Notes: generated by a model from the sequence alone, not told the origin. Shown: positions 36,485 through 45,829, counted from the first letter of the stretch. The stretch is 64,000 nt of DNA from Paraburkholderia sacchari (GCF_000785435.2 NZ_JTDB02000001.1:434001-498000), one strand, 5' to 3'. Made by a program: numbers and translations.

Positions 36485-36570
36485 GGAATCCGTATTTATA
36501 TGGAGAAGCTCCGGAACTACCTGCCCTGATGGAGTTGCCGCGGAAGGATGCTCCGCGTGCGGAGCCCTTT
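36481..36570 (+). other. Possible truncated gene start at the right island edge
   Basis: An ATG overlaps the tssJ stop (ATGA) and opens a frame beginning MRNPYLYGEAPELPALMELP that stays open for 30 codons up to the right 59-bp repeat, after which it continues only as antisense of lldP. This looks like the head of a further coupled T6SS gene cut off at the junction. A perfect hairpin GCTCCGC-GT-GCGGAGC at 36550-36565, followed by CCTTT, could instead be a weak terminator of the tssJ transcript. Confidence 0.35.
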
Positions 36571-36629
36571 GCGAACGCGTTTCCCGGCTGTGTGCGGCGC
36601 ACTGGCTCAGCGCGCAATCATGCCGGTGA
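36571..36629. repeat. Right 59-bp direct repeat, containing the 3' end of lldP (att-like)
   Basis: Matches 23433-23491 at 57 of 59 positions. It covers 36 bases after the lldP stop plus the last seven codons of lldP. The two differences are A for G; one falls in the third base of the Ile codon and is silent. Site-specific integration of islands into gene 3' ends that regenerates the coding end leaves just such repeats. No integrase gene is visible between the two copies. Confidence 0.88.
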
Positions 36630-38328
36630 GCACATAAGCCTGAAGCAGCGTCATGACGCCGACCACAGCCGCGAAAAAGAGGCTATGGCGCACCGTGAAG
36701 CGGAACAGCGCCGCTTCCTTGCCGACGAGGCCCGTGGCCGCGCAGGCCACCGCGATCGATTGCGGCGAGATCATCTTGCCGCTCACGCCGCCCGAGGTAT
36801 TGGCGGCAACCAGCAGCGTGTCCGACACGCCGATCTGGTGCGCCGTGGTGTGCTGCAGCGAGCAGAAGAGGGCATTCGACGAGGTGTCCGAGCCGGTCAG
36901 GAACACGCCGAGCCAGCCGAGGAACGGCGAGAAAAACGGGAACGCGGCGCCGGTGCCGGCCAGCGCGAGCGCCAGTGTCGAGGACATGCCCGAGTAGTTC
37001 GCGACGAACGCGAAGGCCAGCACGAGGCCGATCGAGAGCACCGGGCGGCGCAATTCGCCGAGCGTTTCAAAAAATGCCGCAACGGCGGCGTGCGGCTTCA
37101 TCTTCAGCACGATCGTGGACACGACGGCGGTGAGCATGATCGCGGTGCCCACGGCGGAGAGCCAGTCGATTTTCAGCACCGCTTCATAGGGCTTGGCCGA
37201 CGCCACGATGGGCGCGGTGCGCACCACGAGCTGATCGAGTCCCGGCACATGAAAGCTCAGCACGGTGCCGGCGAGCGCACCTTTCGCGGCGAACAGCGCT
37301 TTGAACGGCTTGATGCTCCACACCGTGACGATGGCGGTCAGCAGGAAGAACGGCGACCAGGCGCGCACGGTCTCGCCGATGCCGTAGGGCGATGCCTGGC
37401 GGCTCGACAATGCGTTCGCCGCTGCGCCGCCGGAGCTGCCGTTGAAGCCGCCCAGCGCCGCCGCGCCGCCGCTCACGCGCAGGTTCGCGACCGTTCCCGC
37501 CTGTGCCGCGCGCTGCGGCTGCCACACCTTGAGGAACGCGGCGAGCGACACGAGGCTCACGAGCGCCGAGGTGATGTCCGGCAACTCGGGCCCGATGTGA
37601 TTCGAGGTGAAGTACTGCGTCACGGCAAAGCTGGCGCCCGCCACGAGCGCCGCGGGCCAGGTCTCCTTGATGCCGCGTTTGCCGTCCATGATGAAGACGA
37701 GCCAGAACGGCACGAACAGCGAGAGCAGCGGCAACTGGCGGCCCGCCATCGCGCCGATCAGGAACGGGTCGATGCCGGTCACCTGGCCCGCGACGATGAT
37801 GGGAATGCCCATCGCGCCGAACGCCACTGGAGCGGTGTTGGCGATGAGGCACAGGCCCGCCGCGTAGAGCGGCTCGAAGCCGAGGCCGACCAGCAGCGCC
37901 GAGGTGATCGCGACCGGCGCGCCGAAGCCCGCCGCGCCTTCGAGGAACGCGCCGAACGAAAAGCCGATCAGCAGCACTTGCAGGCGCTGATCGTCGGTGA
38001 TCGAGAGCACGGAGGCGCGAATGATCTCGAACTGCCCGGTCTTCACGACGATCTTGTAGAGGAACACGGCGGTCACGATGATCCACGCAATCGGCCACAG
38101 GCCGTAGGCGAAGCCGAAGCCGGCCGAAACGAGCGCCTGGCGCACCGGCATGCCATATTCGAAGATGGCCACGGCCAGCGCGAGCGCGAGCGTGATGGCC
38201 GCGGCAACGTGGCCTTTGAGCCGCAAGCCGGCCAGCGCGACGAAGAAGAACACGATGGGCACGACGGCCACGAGCGCGGACAGCCAGAGGCTGCCAAGCG
38301 GGGTATAGATCTGATGCCAGGGTTGCAT
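36607..38328 (-). CDS. lldP: L-lactate permease
   Basis: A 573-residue LctP-family inner-membrane H+/lactate symporter with about 12-14 helices. Family motifs include [20 protein letters not shown] and [20 protein letters not shown]. It is the last gene of the lutA-lutC-lutB-lldP operon, 77 bases after lutB. Its 3' end is the site of the 59-bp repeat that borders the T6SS island, and the coding end is intact (TGMIAR). Confidence 0.95.
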   Translation of the reverse strand: MQPWHQIYTPLGSLWLSALVAVVPIVFFFVALAGLRLKGHVAAAITLALALAVAIFEYGMPVRQALVSAGFGFAYGLWPIAWIIVTAVFLYKIVVKTGQFEIIRASVLSITDDQRLQVLLIGFSFGAFLEGAAGFGAPVAITSALLVGLGFEPLYAAGLCLIANTAPVAFGAMGIPIIVAGQVTGIDPFLIGAMAGRQLPLLSLFVPFWLVFIMDGKRGIKETWPAALVAGASFAVTQYFTSNHIGPELPDITSALVSLVSLAAFLKVWQPQRAAQAGTVANLRVSGGAAALGGFNGSSGGAAANALSSRQASPYGIGETVRAWSPFFLLTAIVTVWSIKPFKALFAAKGALAGTVLSFHVPGLDQLVVRTAPIVASAKPYEAVLKIDWLSAVGTAIMLTAVVSTIVLKMKPHAAVAAFFETLGELRRPVLSIGLVLAFAFVANYSGMSSTLALALAGTGAAFPFFSPFLGWLGVFLTGSDTSSNALFCSLQHTTAHQIGVSDTLLVAANTSGGVSGKMISPQSIAVACAATGLVGKEAALFRFTVRHSLFFAAVVGVMTLLQAYVLTGMIAR

Positions 38329-38405
38329 TACGGTCTCCTCCGTGGATGCGGTCGAATTTGCGATTTAATTTCGCATGCCTGATGAAATATGTTCTGGTGT
38401 TCGGG

Positions 38406-39884
38406 CTATTGCGGCTGATCGCGCTCGCGCAGCAAATCGTGCAGGCTGCGCGGCGCGGGCTTGAGCGGCGTGCGATGCTGCGTCCAGCCCATCTGCTGCG
38501 AAGGCGCGAGCGCGCGCAGGCGCGTCGCGGCCCAGCGCAGCGCGCGATACGCGCGCGGATGCGCGAACGCGCCGCTCCAGAAGCGCCAGACGAACTGCTC
38601 GCCCCTGCTGTGATTCGCGCCCTGGCCGCGCAGCGGATGCGCAACGGCTTCGTCGGGCGAGCGGTTCGCCTCGGTGCGCAAACGCACCAGCAGGTCCGGA
38701 ATCGGAATGCGCACCGGGCACACTTCGCCGCATGCGCCGCACAGGCTCGATGCGGTCGGCAGGTCGGCGGTTGCGTCGAGCCCGAGCAGATGCGGCGAGA
38801 TGATCTTGCCGATCGGGCCGGGGTAGGTCGTGCCGTAGGCGTGCCCGCCGATGCGCGCATACACCGGGCAGTGATTCATGCACGCGCCGCAGCGGATGCA
38901 TTGCAGCGTGGCGCGCAATTGCGCGTCGGCGTAGGCCTGGGTGCGGCCGTTGTCGAGCAGCACGAGATGCACCTCGCGAGGCCCGTCTTTTTCGCCGGCG
39001 CGGCGCGGGCTGCTGATGAGGTTGAAATACGTGGTGATCGGCTGGCCCGTGGCCGAGCGCGTGAGCAGGCTCGAAAGCGGCACGATATGCGCGAGCTTCG
39101 CGACCACTTTTTCCATGCCCATGATCGCAATATGCACGTCGGGCACCGTGGTCGAGAGGCGGCCATTGCCCTCGTTCTCGACGAGCCACAGCGTGCCTGT
39201 GTCGGCGGCGGCGAAGTTCACGCCCGATAGACCGATCTGCGCATCCACAAACGCGCGGCGCAGCGCGCGGCGGCCCGTCTGGATGAGTGCGTCCACGTCC
39301 TCCGTGTAGGGCGTATCGGGAATGTGCGCTTCGAACAGATGGCCGATATCGCCCTTCGTTTTGTGGATCGCGGGCATCACGATATGCGAGGGCTTTTCGC
39401 CCGCGAGCTGCACGATGTACTCGCCCATGTCGGACTCGATGCAGTCGATGCCGCGCCCGGCGAGGTAATGGTTCAGCTCGATTTCCTCGCTCGCCATCGA
39501 CTTGCCCTTGATGACGCGCGTGGCCGCGTGCCGCTGCGCAATGCCGTGAACGATGCGGTTGGCGTCGTCGGCGGTCTCGGCCCAGTGCACGTGGATGCCG
39601 TTTTCCTTCAGCTTCGCTTCGAGCTGTTCCAGTAATTCGGGCAGGCGTGCGAGTGCGTGCTGGCGCAATGCTTCGCCAAGGTCGCGTAGTTGTTCGAGTT
39701 CGTCTGCGTCGGGGAATTGCGTGGCGCGCTTGCCTTGCAGAAAATCCATCGCGCCGCGAAAGCTTTTGCGCAACTGCGGATCGTCGAGCGCCGCGCGGGC
39801 GCGCTCGCGGAATTCGGCCGTGGGCACAAAATGCAGCGCGCTTTCGGGGTGCGCGGCTCGTACCGGGCTGGCGGTCTTGCTCAT
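38406..39884 (-). CDS. lutB: Lactate utilization iron-sulfur protein LutB
   Basis: A 492-residue subunit of the LutABC L-lactate oxidising complex. The N-terminal LUD domain includes VIKGKSMASEEIELNHYLAG and TGTLWLVENEGNGRLSTTVP. The C-terminal part has two ferredoxin-type cysteine motifs, CIRCGACMNHCPVY and CGACGEVCPVRIP, for [4Fe-4S] clusters, followed by a DUF3390-like tail. It overlaps lutC by four bases. Confidence 0.95.
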   Translation of the reverse strand: MSKTASPVRAAHPESALHFVPTAEFRERARAALDDPQLRKSFRGAMDFLQGKRATQFPDADELEQLRDLGEALRQHALARLPELLEQLEAKLKENGIHVHWAETADDANRIVHGIAQRHAATRVIKGKSMASEEIELNHYLAGRGIDCIESDMGEYIVQLAGEKPSHIVMPAIHKTKGDIGHLFEAHIPDTPYTEDVDALIQTGRRALRRAFVDAQIGLSGVNFAAADTGTLWLVENEGNGRLSTTVPDVHIAIMGMEKVVAKLAHIVPLSSLLTRSATGQPITTYFNLISSPRRAGEKDGPREVHLVLLDNGRTQAYADAQLRATLQCIRCGACMNHCPVYARIGGHAYGTTYPGPIGKIISPHLLGLDATADLPTASSLCGACGEVCPVRIPIPDLLVRLRTEANRSPDEAVAHPLRGQGANHSRGEQFVWRFWSGAFAHPRAYRALRWAATRLRALAPSQQMGWTQHRTPLKPAPRSLHDLLRERDQPQ

Positions 39885-40705
39885 TGCGCGGCTCCGTGCT
39901 GGGGAAAATTCGTGGGCGTTGCGGATTCGCCGGCGGGGGTGTCGACGGGGTTGTCGGCATCGTCATCCGTGACGACGATCACCCACAGCGCGCGCGGCCC
40001 GTGCGCACCGTAAGCCGTGGTCTGCTGGATGTCCGAGGTCTTCGAGGGGCCCGAGATCATCACGAGGTTGGTGGGCATGCCGTCGCGCCAGCGTTCGGCG
40101 GCAACGGCCGCATGCAGGTCCGCGTGCAGCGTGCGTGCGTGGATCAGCGCGACGTGCAGCGGCGGCACCAGCGAGACGGTGCGAGGCGCGTCGGTGTCGG
40201 GCACGACCACGAGCGTGCCGGTGGCCGCGAGGCCCGAGCGCGCGACGGTGAAGCCCGCGTCAATGCTTTCGAACAGTTCGGACTTCCAGGCTTCGATCGG
40301 CTCCATGTAGCCGCGCGCTTCGATGCCCGCTGCGGCGGCGCGCAGCGCGTCGACGAGCGCCGCGCCTTCGGCGCTCGACGTGTCGAGCAAGAGCCGCTTC
40401 ACGCCCGCGGCCGCGAGGCGCCGCGCGAGTTCGGCGGGCCAGTTCCGCACGCTCGCGCGCACGACCTCGGCGTGCGCGGCCTCCAGCATCTGCTGGAATT
40501 GCGCGATGCGGGCCGGCTGGGTAGCGAGCGTGCCCGCATTGTGTGCGCGTTGCCGGGCATAGTGCGCGTCGATGCGCTGGTCGAGCGCATCCACCGGCAC
40601 AGGCGCGGCGCCCTCGCTGGCGCTGGCGCGCAGCCGGCCGAGCATGCGCGCGCGGGCGCCCAGGGTGTCGAGGGTGTCGACGGGGTTGATCGTGGCGGCG
40701 CTCAT
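39881..40705 (-). CDS. lutC: Lactate utilization protein LutC (LUD domain)
   Basis: A 274-residue LUD-domain subunit starting MSAATINPVDTLD, overlapping lutA by four bases and lutB by four. Recognisable LUD sequence is LAATGTLVVVPDTDAPRTVS and the MISGPSKTSDIQQTTAYGAH segment near the C-terminus. It completes the LutABC complex that oxidises L-lactate to pyruvate. Confidence 0.92.
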   Translation of the reverse strand: MSAATINPVDTLDTLGARARMLGRLRASASEGAAPVPVDALDQRIDAHYARQRAHNAGTLATQPARIAQFQQMLEAAHAEVVRASVRNWPAELARRLAAAGVKRLLLDTSSAEGAALVDALRAAAAGIEARGYMEPIEAWKSELFESIDAGFTVARSGLAATGTLVVVPDTDAPRTVSLVPPLHVALIHARTLHADLHAAVAAERWRDGMPTNLVMISGPSKTSDIQQTTAYGAHGPRALWVIVVTDDDADNPVDTPAGESATPTNFPQHGAAQ

Positions 40706-41520
40706 GCGGCCTCCCCGCCGGTGCGGCGCCACAGGAACGAAGCGAGGTGCTCGACGGCGAGCGGCGCGCCCTTGTGTTCGGCCGCATGGCCGATGTTGAG
40801 CAGGCACCCGCAGTCGGCGGACACGAGCCGGTTGCAGCCAGTCGCGCACGCCGAGGCGATCTTGTCGGTGACCATCGCGCCCGAGATGTCGGGATGCTTC
40901 AGTGAGAACGTGCCGCCGAAGCCACAGCATTCCGATTCGCGCTCGTGGTCGATGCGCGTGACGCCGGGCAGCGCGTCGACGGCTTCCACGCCGTGCACGC
41001 GCGTGCCCATTTCGCGGCGCGCGCCGCACGAGGTATGGAGCACCACGCGTTCCGCGGGCTGCTTCAGCGCGGCGTTGCCATACGCGCCGGCAATGCCGAG
41101 GTCCACTTTCAGCACGCGCACGAGGAATTCGGTGAGCTCGTAGATGCGTCCCGAGAGCGCTTGAGCCCGTGCCGCATCGGCTTTATCGGCTTCATCGCCT
41201 GCGTCGCTTTCGAACAGGGCGGGCCAGTGGTGCCGCATCATGCCCGCGCACGAGCCGGAGGGCACGATCACGGGCCACGGCTGATCGAACAGGCCGAGCT
41301 GCGCGCGGGCCACCTCGCGTGCTTCGCGCGGGTTGCCGCTGCTATAGGCGGGCTGTCCGCAGCAGCTCTGGGCGCGCGGGAAGTGGACCGTGAGCCCTTC
41401 GCGCTCCAGCAGCTTGACCGCGTCGAGCCCGGCTTGCGGTACGAACAGGTCGACGAGGCAGGTCGCGAACAGGTAGACGTCGGTCGGGCGTGGACCGGTG
41501 GGGTATTGCCGTGGCTTCAT
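40702..41520 (-). CDS. lutA: Lactate utilization protein LutA (CCG-motif Fe-S subunit)
   Basis: A 272-residue protein starting MKPRQYPTG with two CCG domains that bind Fe-S clusters: CLVDLFVPQAG and SCCGQPAYSSGN in the first, SCGARREMG and ECCGFGGTFSLKH in the second, the GlcF/LldE arrangement. It is the promoter-proximal gene of the lactate operon and lies 193 bases from the divergent regulator start. Confidence 0.94.
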   Translation of the reverse strand: MKPRQYPTGPRPTDVYLFATCLVDLFVPQAGLDAVKLLEREGLTVHFPRAQSCCGQPAYSSGNPREAREVARAQLGLFDQPWPVIVPSGSCAGMMRHHWPALFESDAGDEADKADAARAQALSGRIYELTEFLVRVLKVDLGIAGAYGNAALKQPAERVVLHTSCGARREMGTRVHGVEAVDALPGVTRIDHERESECCGFGGTFSLKHPDISGAMVTDKIASACATGCNRLVSADCGCLLNIGHAAEHKGAPLAVEHLASFLWRRTGGEAA

Positions 41521-41630
41521 GTCTCGCTCGTATGGCTCTCGGTATGGTTCGGTGCCGAATGGCGCGCCTGGCCGTGATGGCGACGGCAGGTGTCTGGGCG
41601 CATAATCCCCGCTTCGGGTGGCAGGCTCAA

Positions 41631-41645
41631 ACTGGTTGGACCAGT
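41631..41645. promoter_or_regulatory. Probable LldR operator between lutA and lldR
   Basis: A palindrome ACTGGT-TGG-ACCAGT sits in the divergent promoter region, 69 bases before the regulator's start and 111 bases before lutA. It matches the general TGGT-N-ACCA type known for FadR/LldR-family operators. Confidence 0.72.
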
Positions 41646-41713
41646 GGCTGGCCAGCGGGTAGAACCGTTGCGGATTACTGCGGCCGAAGCACATGAGAGG
41701 TGGGGGGAGATCA

Positions 41714-42499
41714 ATGAGGGACAGGGCCGGCGCGCGCGGACGCGTGGAAACGGTGATGCGGCAAATGGAGACGTCGCTGCTCGACGGCACGTGGCGCGCG
41801 GGGACGAAGCTGCCCTCCGAGCGCGTGCTCGCGCAGGAGTACGGCGTGGCGCGCAACACGGTGCGCGAGGCGATCCAGCGGCTCGCCGCGCGCGGGCTGG
41901 TGGCGAGCCGCGCGGGCGCGGGCGTGTTCGTGACCGACCAGTTGCGCACCGGCTTTGTCTCGCCGTGGGGGCAGCTGGTAGCCGATCATCCGGCGCTGCG
42001 CGACGACATCCTCGAATTTCGCCGCGTGCTGGAGGGCGCGACCGCGTATTTCGCGGCGATGCGCGCGAGCGACGACGAGCTCGCGCGCATTCGAGCGCTG
42101 GTGCAGGAACTGGAGCGCACGCGCGCCTGCGACGACAAGGCCGCCGAAGCCGCCGCCGACGCGAAGCTGCACGAGGTGATCGCACAGGCTTCGCACAACG
42201 CGATGTTCTTGCACCTGCACACGAGCGTGCTGGGCATGCTGCGCGAACACATCACGATCAACGGCACGGGTTTGCGCGAGCAGAACGCGGATGCCTCGGA
42301 TCATCTGCTGTTGCAGCACCGCACGCTGTGCGAAGCGATTCTCGCGCGGCGTCCGGAAGAGGCGCGCACGGCGATGCAAACCCATATCGACTTCGTGCGC
42401 ACGCGGGTGAACGAGGAGCACGGCATGCCCGCAACTGGCCCAACCAGTGCGAAGAAACGCCGGGCACGCAAGAAGCCGGCCGCGCCTGAAGACTGCTAA
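41714..42499 (+). CDS. lldR: FadR-type GntR regulator of lactate utilization
   Basis: A 261-residue regulator. The ATG at 41714 follows a GGGGGGAGA ribosome-binding site; an in-frame start seven codons earlier is less likely. Residues 10-75 are the GntR winged helix (LPSERVLAQEYGVARNTVRE), and the rest is the all-helical FCD domain with metal-ligand-type His/Asp (KLHEVIAQASHNAMFLHLHT). A Lys/Arg-rich tail (AKKRRARKKP) is unusual. Divergent from lutACB-lldP, which it probably represses until lactate is present. Confidence 0.88.
   Translation: MRDRAGARGRVETVMRQMETSLLDGTWRAGTKLPSERVLAQEYGVARNTVREAIQRLAARGLVASRAGAGVFVTDQLRTGFVSPWGQLVADHPALRDDILEFRRVLEGATAYFAAMRASDDELARIRALVQELERTRACDDKAAEAAADAKLHEVIAQASHNAMFLHLHTSVLGMLREHITINGTGLREQNADASDHLLLQHRTLCEAILARRPEEARTAMQTHIDFVRTRVNEEHGMPATGPTSAKKRRARKKPAAPEDC
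42434..42448. promoter_or_regulatory. Possible second LldR site at the 3' end of lldR
   Basis: ACTGGCCCAACCAGT differs from the reverse complement of the upstream operator at 41631-41645 at one base in 15. It lies inside the last codons of lldR, about 800 bases from the first site. It could allow looping, or could be chance. Confidence 0.35.
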
Positions 42500-42500
42500 A

Positions 42501-42538
42501 GTTGGCGCTCAGGTTGGTCGCTCAAGTTGGCCGCTCAG
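42501..42538. repeat. Short imperfect tandem repeat
   Basis: Three near copies of GTTGGCCGCTCAG (12-13 bases) run in tandem directly after the lldR stop. No role is apparent. Confidence 0.6.
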
Positions 42539-42601
42539 GTGGCGCAGCGCGAGGACATTCGCGCGGCGCCCGCAGGAACTCGATGAGAAGGAGATCAGGC
42601 C

Positions 42602-42988
42602 ATGAACCCGCCCGTCGCGCGTATCGAGTCGCTAAGCGCCGTCACGTTCACCGTGAGCGATATCGAGCGTTCAGTGCGCTTTTACGAGGCGCTCGGCTTC
42701 GTGCACCAACCCGGCGCCGCGGTTGCCGGGTTCGCGTCGTTCGTGCTCGGCGGTGGAGGCGGGGGCGGCGCGTGCTATCTGAATCTGCTCGAAGGGCCGC
42801 ATGCCAGGATCGAAGGATGGGGCCGCGCGATCTTCTACGTTTCGGACGTGGACGCCTTTTACGCGCAGGTGCTGGCCGCGGGCTTCACGCCCGCGTTCGC
42901 GCCGCAGGACGCGCCGTGGGGCGAGCGCTATTTTCATCTCGTCGATCCGGACGGCCACGAGTTGAGCTTCGCGAAGCCGCTGGCCTGA
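42602..42988 (+). CDS. VOC-family (glyoxalase-like) protein
   Basis: A 128-residue single VOC module pair with a clear AAGGAGA ribosome-binding site. It shows the two beta-alpha-beta-beta-beta units (LSAVTFTVSDIERSVRFYEA; AIFYVSDVDAFYAQVLAAGF) and YFHLVDPDGHELSFAKP, with metal-ligand-type His and Glu at the end. A run of seven Gly lies in the middle. The family covers glyoxalases, dioxygenases and resistance proteins, so the specific reaction is unknown. Confidence 0.85.
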   Translation: MNPPVARIESLSAVTFTVSDIERSVRFYEALGFVHQPGAAVAGFASFVLGGGGGGGACYLNLLEGPHARIEGWGRAIFYVSDVDAFYAQVLAAGFTPAFAPQDAPWGERYFHLVDPDGHELSFAKPLA

Positions 42989-43082
42989 GGCGCGGTGCGC
43001 GTCGATGCATCTGAAATACGCATGACACCCGTAGCGCCGATAGTGGTGCGGGTTGCCACTGATTGCATGAGGAGCAGTTTCC

Positions 43083-44009
43083 ATGAACGAACGGGAGCGT
43101 GAAGCGGGCGCGAGCGCGGAGCAGCATCGCCGCCGCCGCCTCGAGGAAGAGCTTATCGACGCTTACGACGAAGAGCTCGAAATGGAAGTCGACGACCGCC
43201 TTCAGGAGGTCGGCATCGAGATCAGCGACGAGGCGCGCGCGCTGCGCCGCGTCTATTTCCGCGAGCTGATCCGGCTGCAGGGCGAACTCGTCAAGATGCA
43301 GGACTGGATCGTGAGCACGGGCCACCGGCTCGTGGTGATCTTCGAAGGCCGCGACGCGGCGGGCAAGGGCGGGGTCATCAAGCGCATCACGCAGCGCCTG
43401 AATCCGCGCATGTGCCGCGTGGCCGCGCTACCCGCGCCGAACAACCGCGAGCGCACGCAATGGTATTTCCAGCGCTACGTGCAGCATTTGCCCGCGGGCG
43501 GCGAAATGGTGCTGTTCGATCGCAGCTGGTACAACCGCGCGGGCGTCGAGCGCGTGATGAACTTCTGCACCGACGAGGAGTACGAAGAGTTTTTTCGCTC
43601 GGTGCCGGAGTTCGAGAAGATGCTCGTGAGGAGCGGCATCCAGATCGTCAAGTACTGGTTCTCGATCACGGACGACGAACAGGAAGTGCGCTTCCAGAGC
43701 CGCATCGACGATCCGCTCAAGCAATGGAAGCTCTCGCCGATGGACCTCGAAAGCCGCCGCCGCTGGGAGCAGTACACGCATGTGAAGGAAGTCATGCTGC
43801 AGCGCTCGCATATTCCCGAGGCGCCGTGGTGGGTCGTGCAGGGCGTCGATAAAAAACGCGCGCGTCTGAACTGCATTCATCATCTGCTGAGCCAGGTGCC
43901 GTATCACGAGATCGAGCATCCGAGCGTGACGCTGCCCGCGCGCGTGCATCATCCCGATTACATTCGGCAGCCGGTGCCCGAGAGCATGATCGTGCCGGAC
44001 GTCTATTGA
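43083..44009 (+). CDS. ppk2: Polyphosphate kinase 2 (PPK2)
   Basis: A 308-residue PPK2-family enzyme that transfers phosphate between polyphosphate and nucleotides. Walker A is FEGRDAAGKGGVIKR (about 97-111), Walker B region is MVLFDRSWYNRAGVERVMNF, and the lid follows. An acidic N-terminal helix precedes the kinase core. The convergent neighbour is a phosphate transporter, giving a phosphate-storage context. The exact class (ADP- or GDP/AMP-specific) cannot be set from motifs alone. Confidence 0.92.
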   Translation: MNEREREAGASAEQHRRRRLEEELIDAYDEELEMEVDDRLQEVGIEISDEARALRRVYFRELIRLQGELVKMQDWIVSTGHRLVVIFEGRDAAGKGGVIKRITQRLNPRMCRVAALPAPNNRERTQWYFQRYVQHLPAGGEMVLFDRSWYNRAGVERVMNFCTDEEYEEFFRSVPEFEKMLVRSGIQIVKYWFSITDDEQEVRFQSRIDDPLKQWKLSPMDLESRRRWEQYTHVKEVMLQRSHIPEAPWWVVQGVDKKRARLNCIHHLLSQVPYHEIEHPSVTLPARVHHPDYIRQPVPESMIVPDVY

Positions 44010-44040
44010 CGGTGTTGGTCGTGCATGCCGCGCGGCATGC

Positions 44041-45651
44041 TCAGAACGTGTGGCGGAACATCCAGTAGAGCGCGCCCGCGAGCGCGATCGAGGCGGGCAG
44101 CGTGAGCACCCACGCGAGCACGATGCTGCGCACCGTGCTCCATTGCAGGCCCGAGCCGTTCGCAGCCATCGTGCCCGCCACGCCCGACGAGAGCACATGC
44201 GTGGTCGAGACCGGCAAACCATACGCATCGGCCGCGCCGATGGTGGCCATCGCCACGAGTTCCGCGCAGCCGCCCTGGCCGTAGGTCAGGTGCTGCTTGC
44301 CGATGCGCTCGCCCACCGTCACCACGATGCGCTTCCAGCCCACCATCGTGCCCAGTCCGAGCGCGATCGCCACGGCCACCTTCACCCAGGTCGGGATGAA
44401 CTTGGTCGCGTGGTCGATCTGGTTGCGGAAGTTGTGGATCGCGCGGACGTCGGCTTCGGCGAACGCGGGTTGCTTCGCCTTCTCCATCAGCCGGATCGCC
44501 TCGGAAATCACGTACATGTTGTTGCGCACGTTGTCGACGACCGATTGCGGCACCGCCGCCATCGAGCCATAGCCTTCGACCTGCTGGCCCACCTGCGTCG
44601 AGAGCGCGGCGAGCGCGGGCACCGTTTGCGGCGTGAGCGTGCGCGTGTTGATGTAGCGCTCGACTTCGGCGCGCGCGGCATTCGGGCCGCCGGCGGGCGC
44701 GGCCACGCCGTCGGTGTACTGGCCCAGCGTGCGCGCGGCCTGCTGCGAAACCGCGACGAAGGTTTGAGACTCGCTCGCCGTCACGGCCTTGTTGAGCGCA
44801 TAGGCGGTGGGCACGGTGCCGATCAGGATCAGCATGATGAGGCCCATGCCTTTCTGCCCATCGTTGGAGCCGTGCGCGAACGAGACGCCCGTGCAGGTGA
44901 GGATCAGCAGCGCGCGAATCCAGAACGGCGGCGGTTCGCTGCCCTTGGGCTCGGCGTAGAGCACGGGCACGCGCACTAGCGCCTTGAGCACGAGCAGCAG
45001 CAGCGCGGAGGCGAGAAAGCCGACGACGGGCGAGAACAGCAGCGACTTGCCCACACCGATCGCCTGGCTCCAGTCGACGCCGCTCGTGCCCATTGCACCC
45101 TGGGAGCCGTGCATCAACTGGTTCATCAGCCCCACGCCGATGATCGAGCCGATCAGCGTATGCGAGCTCGACGAAGGCAGGCCGAAGTACCACGTGCCGA
45201 GATTCCAGATGATGGCGGCGATCAGGAGTGCGAAGACCATCGCGAAGCCCGCGCTGCTGCCCACCTGGAGGATCAGCTCGACGGGCAGCAGTTGCAGGAT
45301 GCCGAACGCCACCGCGCCGGTGGAAGTGAGCACGCCGAGGAAGTTCCACGCGCCGGACCAGACCACGGCCAGGTTGGGCGTGAGCGAGTGCGTGTAGATA
45401 ACCGTCGCCACCGCATTCGCGGTATCGTGGAAGCCGTTCACGAATTCGAAGCCCAGCGCGATGCAGAGCGCGATCACGAGCAGGAACCACGGCAGCGCGG
45501 AGTGCTCGCGCACGGTCGAGAGGTCGTCGGCGAGATGCAGGCCTACATAAACGGCGCCCGCGGCGATCACAAGCAGAAACACCAGCAGGCTCGCGCTGCG
45601 CCCGCGCCCGGAGGCGGCGCCGGGCTGCGGTGACAGGGAAAGATCCGGCAT
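44041..45651 (-). CDS. pit: Low-affinity inorganic phosphate transporter (Pit family)
   Basis: A 536-residue PiT-family H+/phosphate symporter starting MPDLSLSPQ; the longer frame adds an unlikely Arg/Cys-rich stretch. Two inverted PHO4 repeats carry the signatures GFEFVNGFHDTANAVATVIY and (second half) GWKRIVVTVGERIGKQHLTY with GLPVSTTHVLSSGVAGTM. A large hydrophilic loop at about 315-420 separates them. Inner-membrane phosphate uptake, convergent with ppk2. Confidence 0.92.
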   Translation of the reverse strand: MPDLSLSPQPGAASGRGRSASLLVFLLVIAAGAVYVGLHLADDLSTVREHSALPWFLLVIALCIALGFEFVNGFHDTANAVATVIYTHSLTPNLAVVWSGAWNFLGVLTSTGAVAFGILQLLPVELILQVGSSAGFAMVFALLIAAIIWNLGTWYFGLPSSSSHTLIGSIIGVGLMNQLMHGSQGAMGTSGVDWSQAIGVGKSLLFSPVVGFLASALLLLVLKALVRVPVLYAEPKGSEPPPFWIRALLILTCTGVSFAHGSNDGQKGMGLIMLILIGTVPTAYALNKAVTASESQTFVAVSQQAARTLGQYTDGVAAPAGGPNAARAEVERYINTRTLTPQTVPALAALSTQVGQQVEGYGSMAAVPQSVVDNVRNNMYVISEAIRLMEKAKQPAFAEADVRAIHNFRNQIDHATKFIPTWVKVAVAIALGLGTMVGWKRIVVTVGERIGKQHLTYGQGGCAELVAMATIGAADAYGLPVSTTHVLSSGVAGTMAANGSGLQWSTVRSIVLAWVLTLPASIALAGALYWMFRHTF

Positions 45652-45829
45652 GACGGGCGGGTTCCTCAAATTGGGTGCGCGGAGCGTCGCGCAGGCGGGG
45701 AGGGCGCAAAGCGACGGCGGCAAGCAACGCCACCGATCATGCAAAGAGCACATGACGCATTGATGACGTTGTTGCGCAAGCCGTGCGGCCGCTGCGCGGT
45801 CCTCGCGCGAGCCGATTGACGGAGAGCAC

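Noticed and set aside
36481..38382. A 633-residue plus-strand frame starting at the tssJ stop
   Set aside because: Beyond the first 30 codons it is only antisense of lldP, with Arg/His-rich shadow composition; only the initial stretch is kept as a possible truncated gene.
42501..42538. Tandem GTTGG repeats as a CRISPR-like array
   Set aside because: Only three degenerate 12-13 base units with no spacers.
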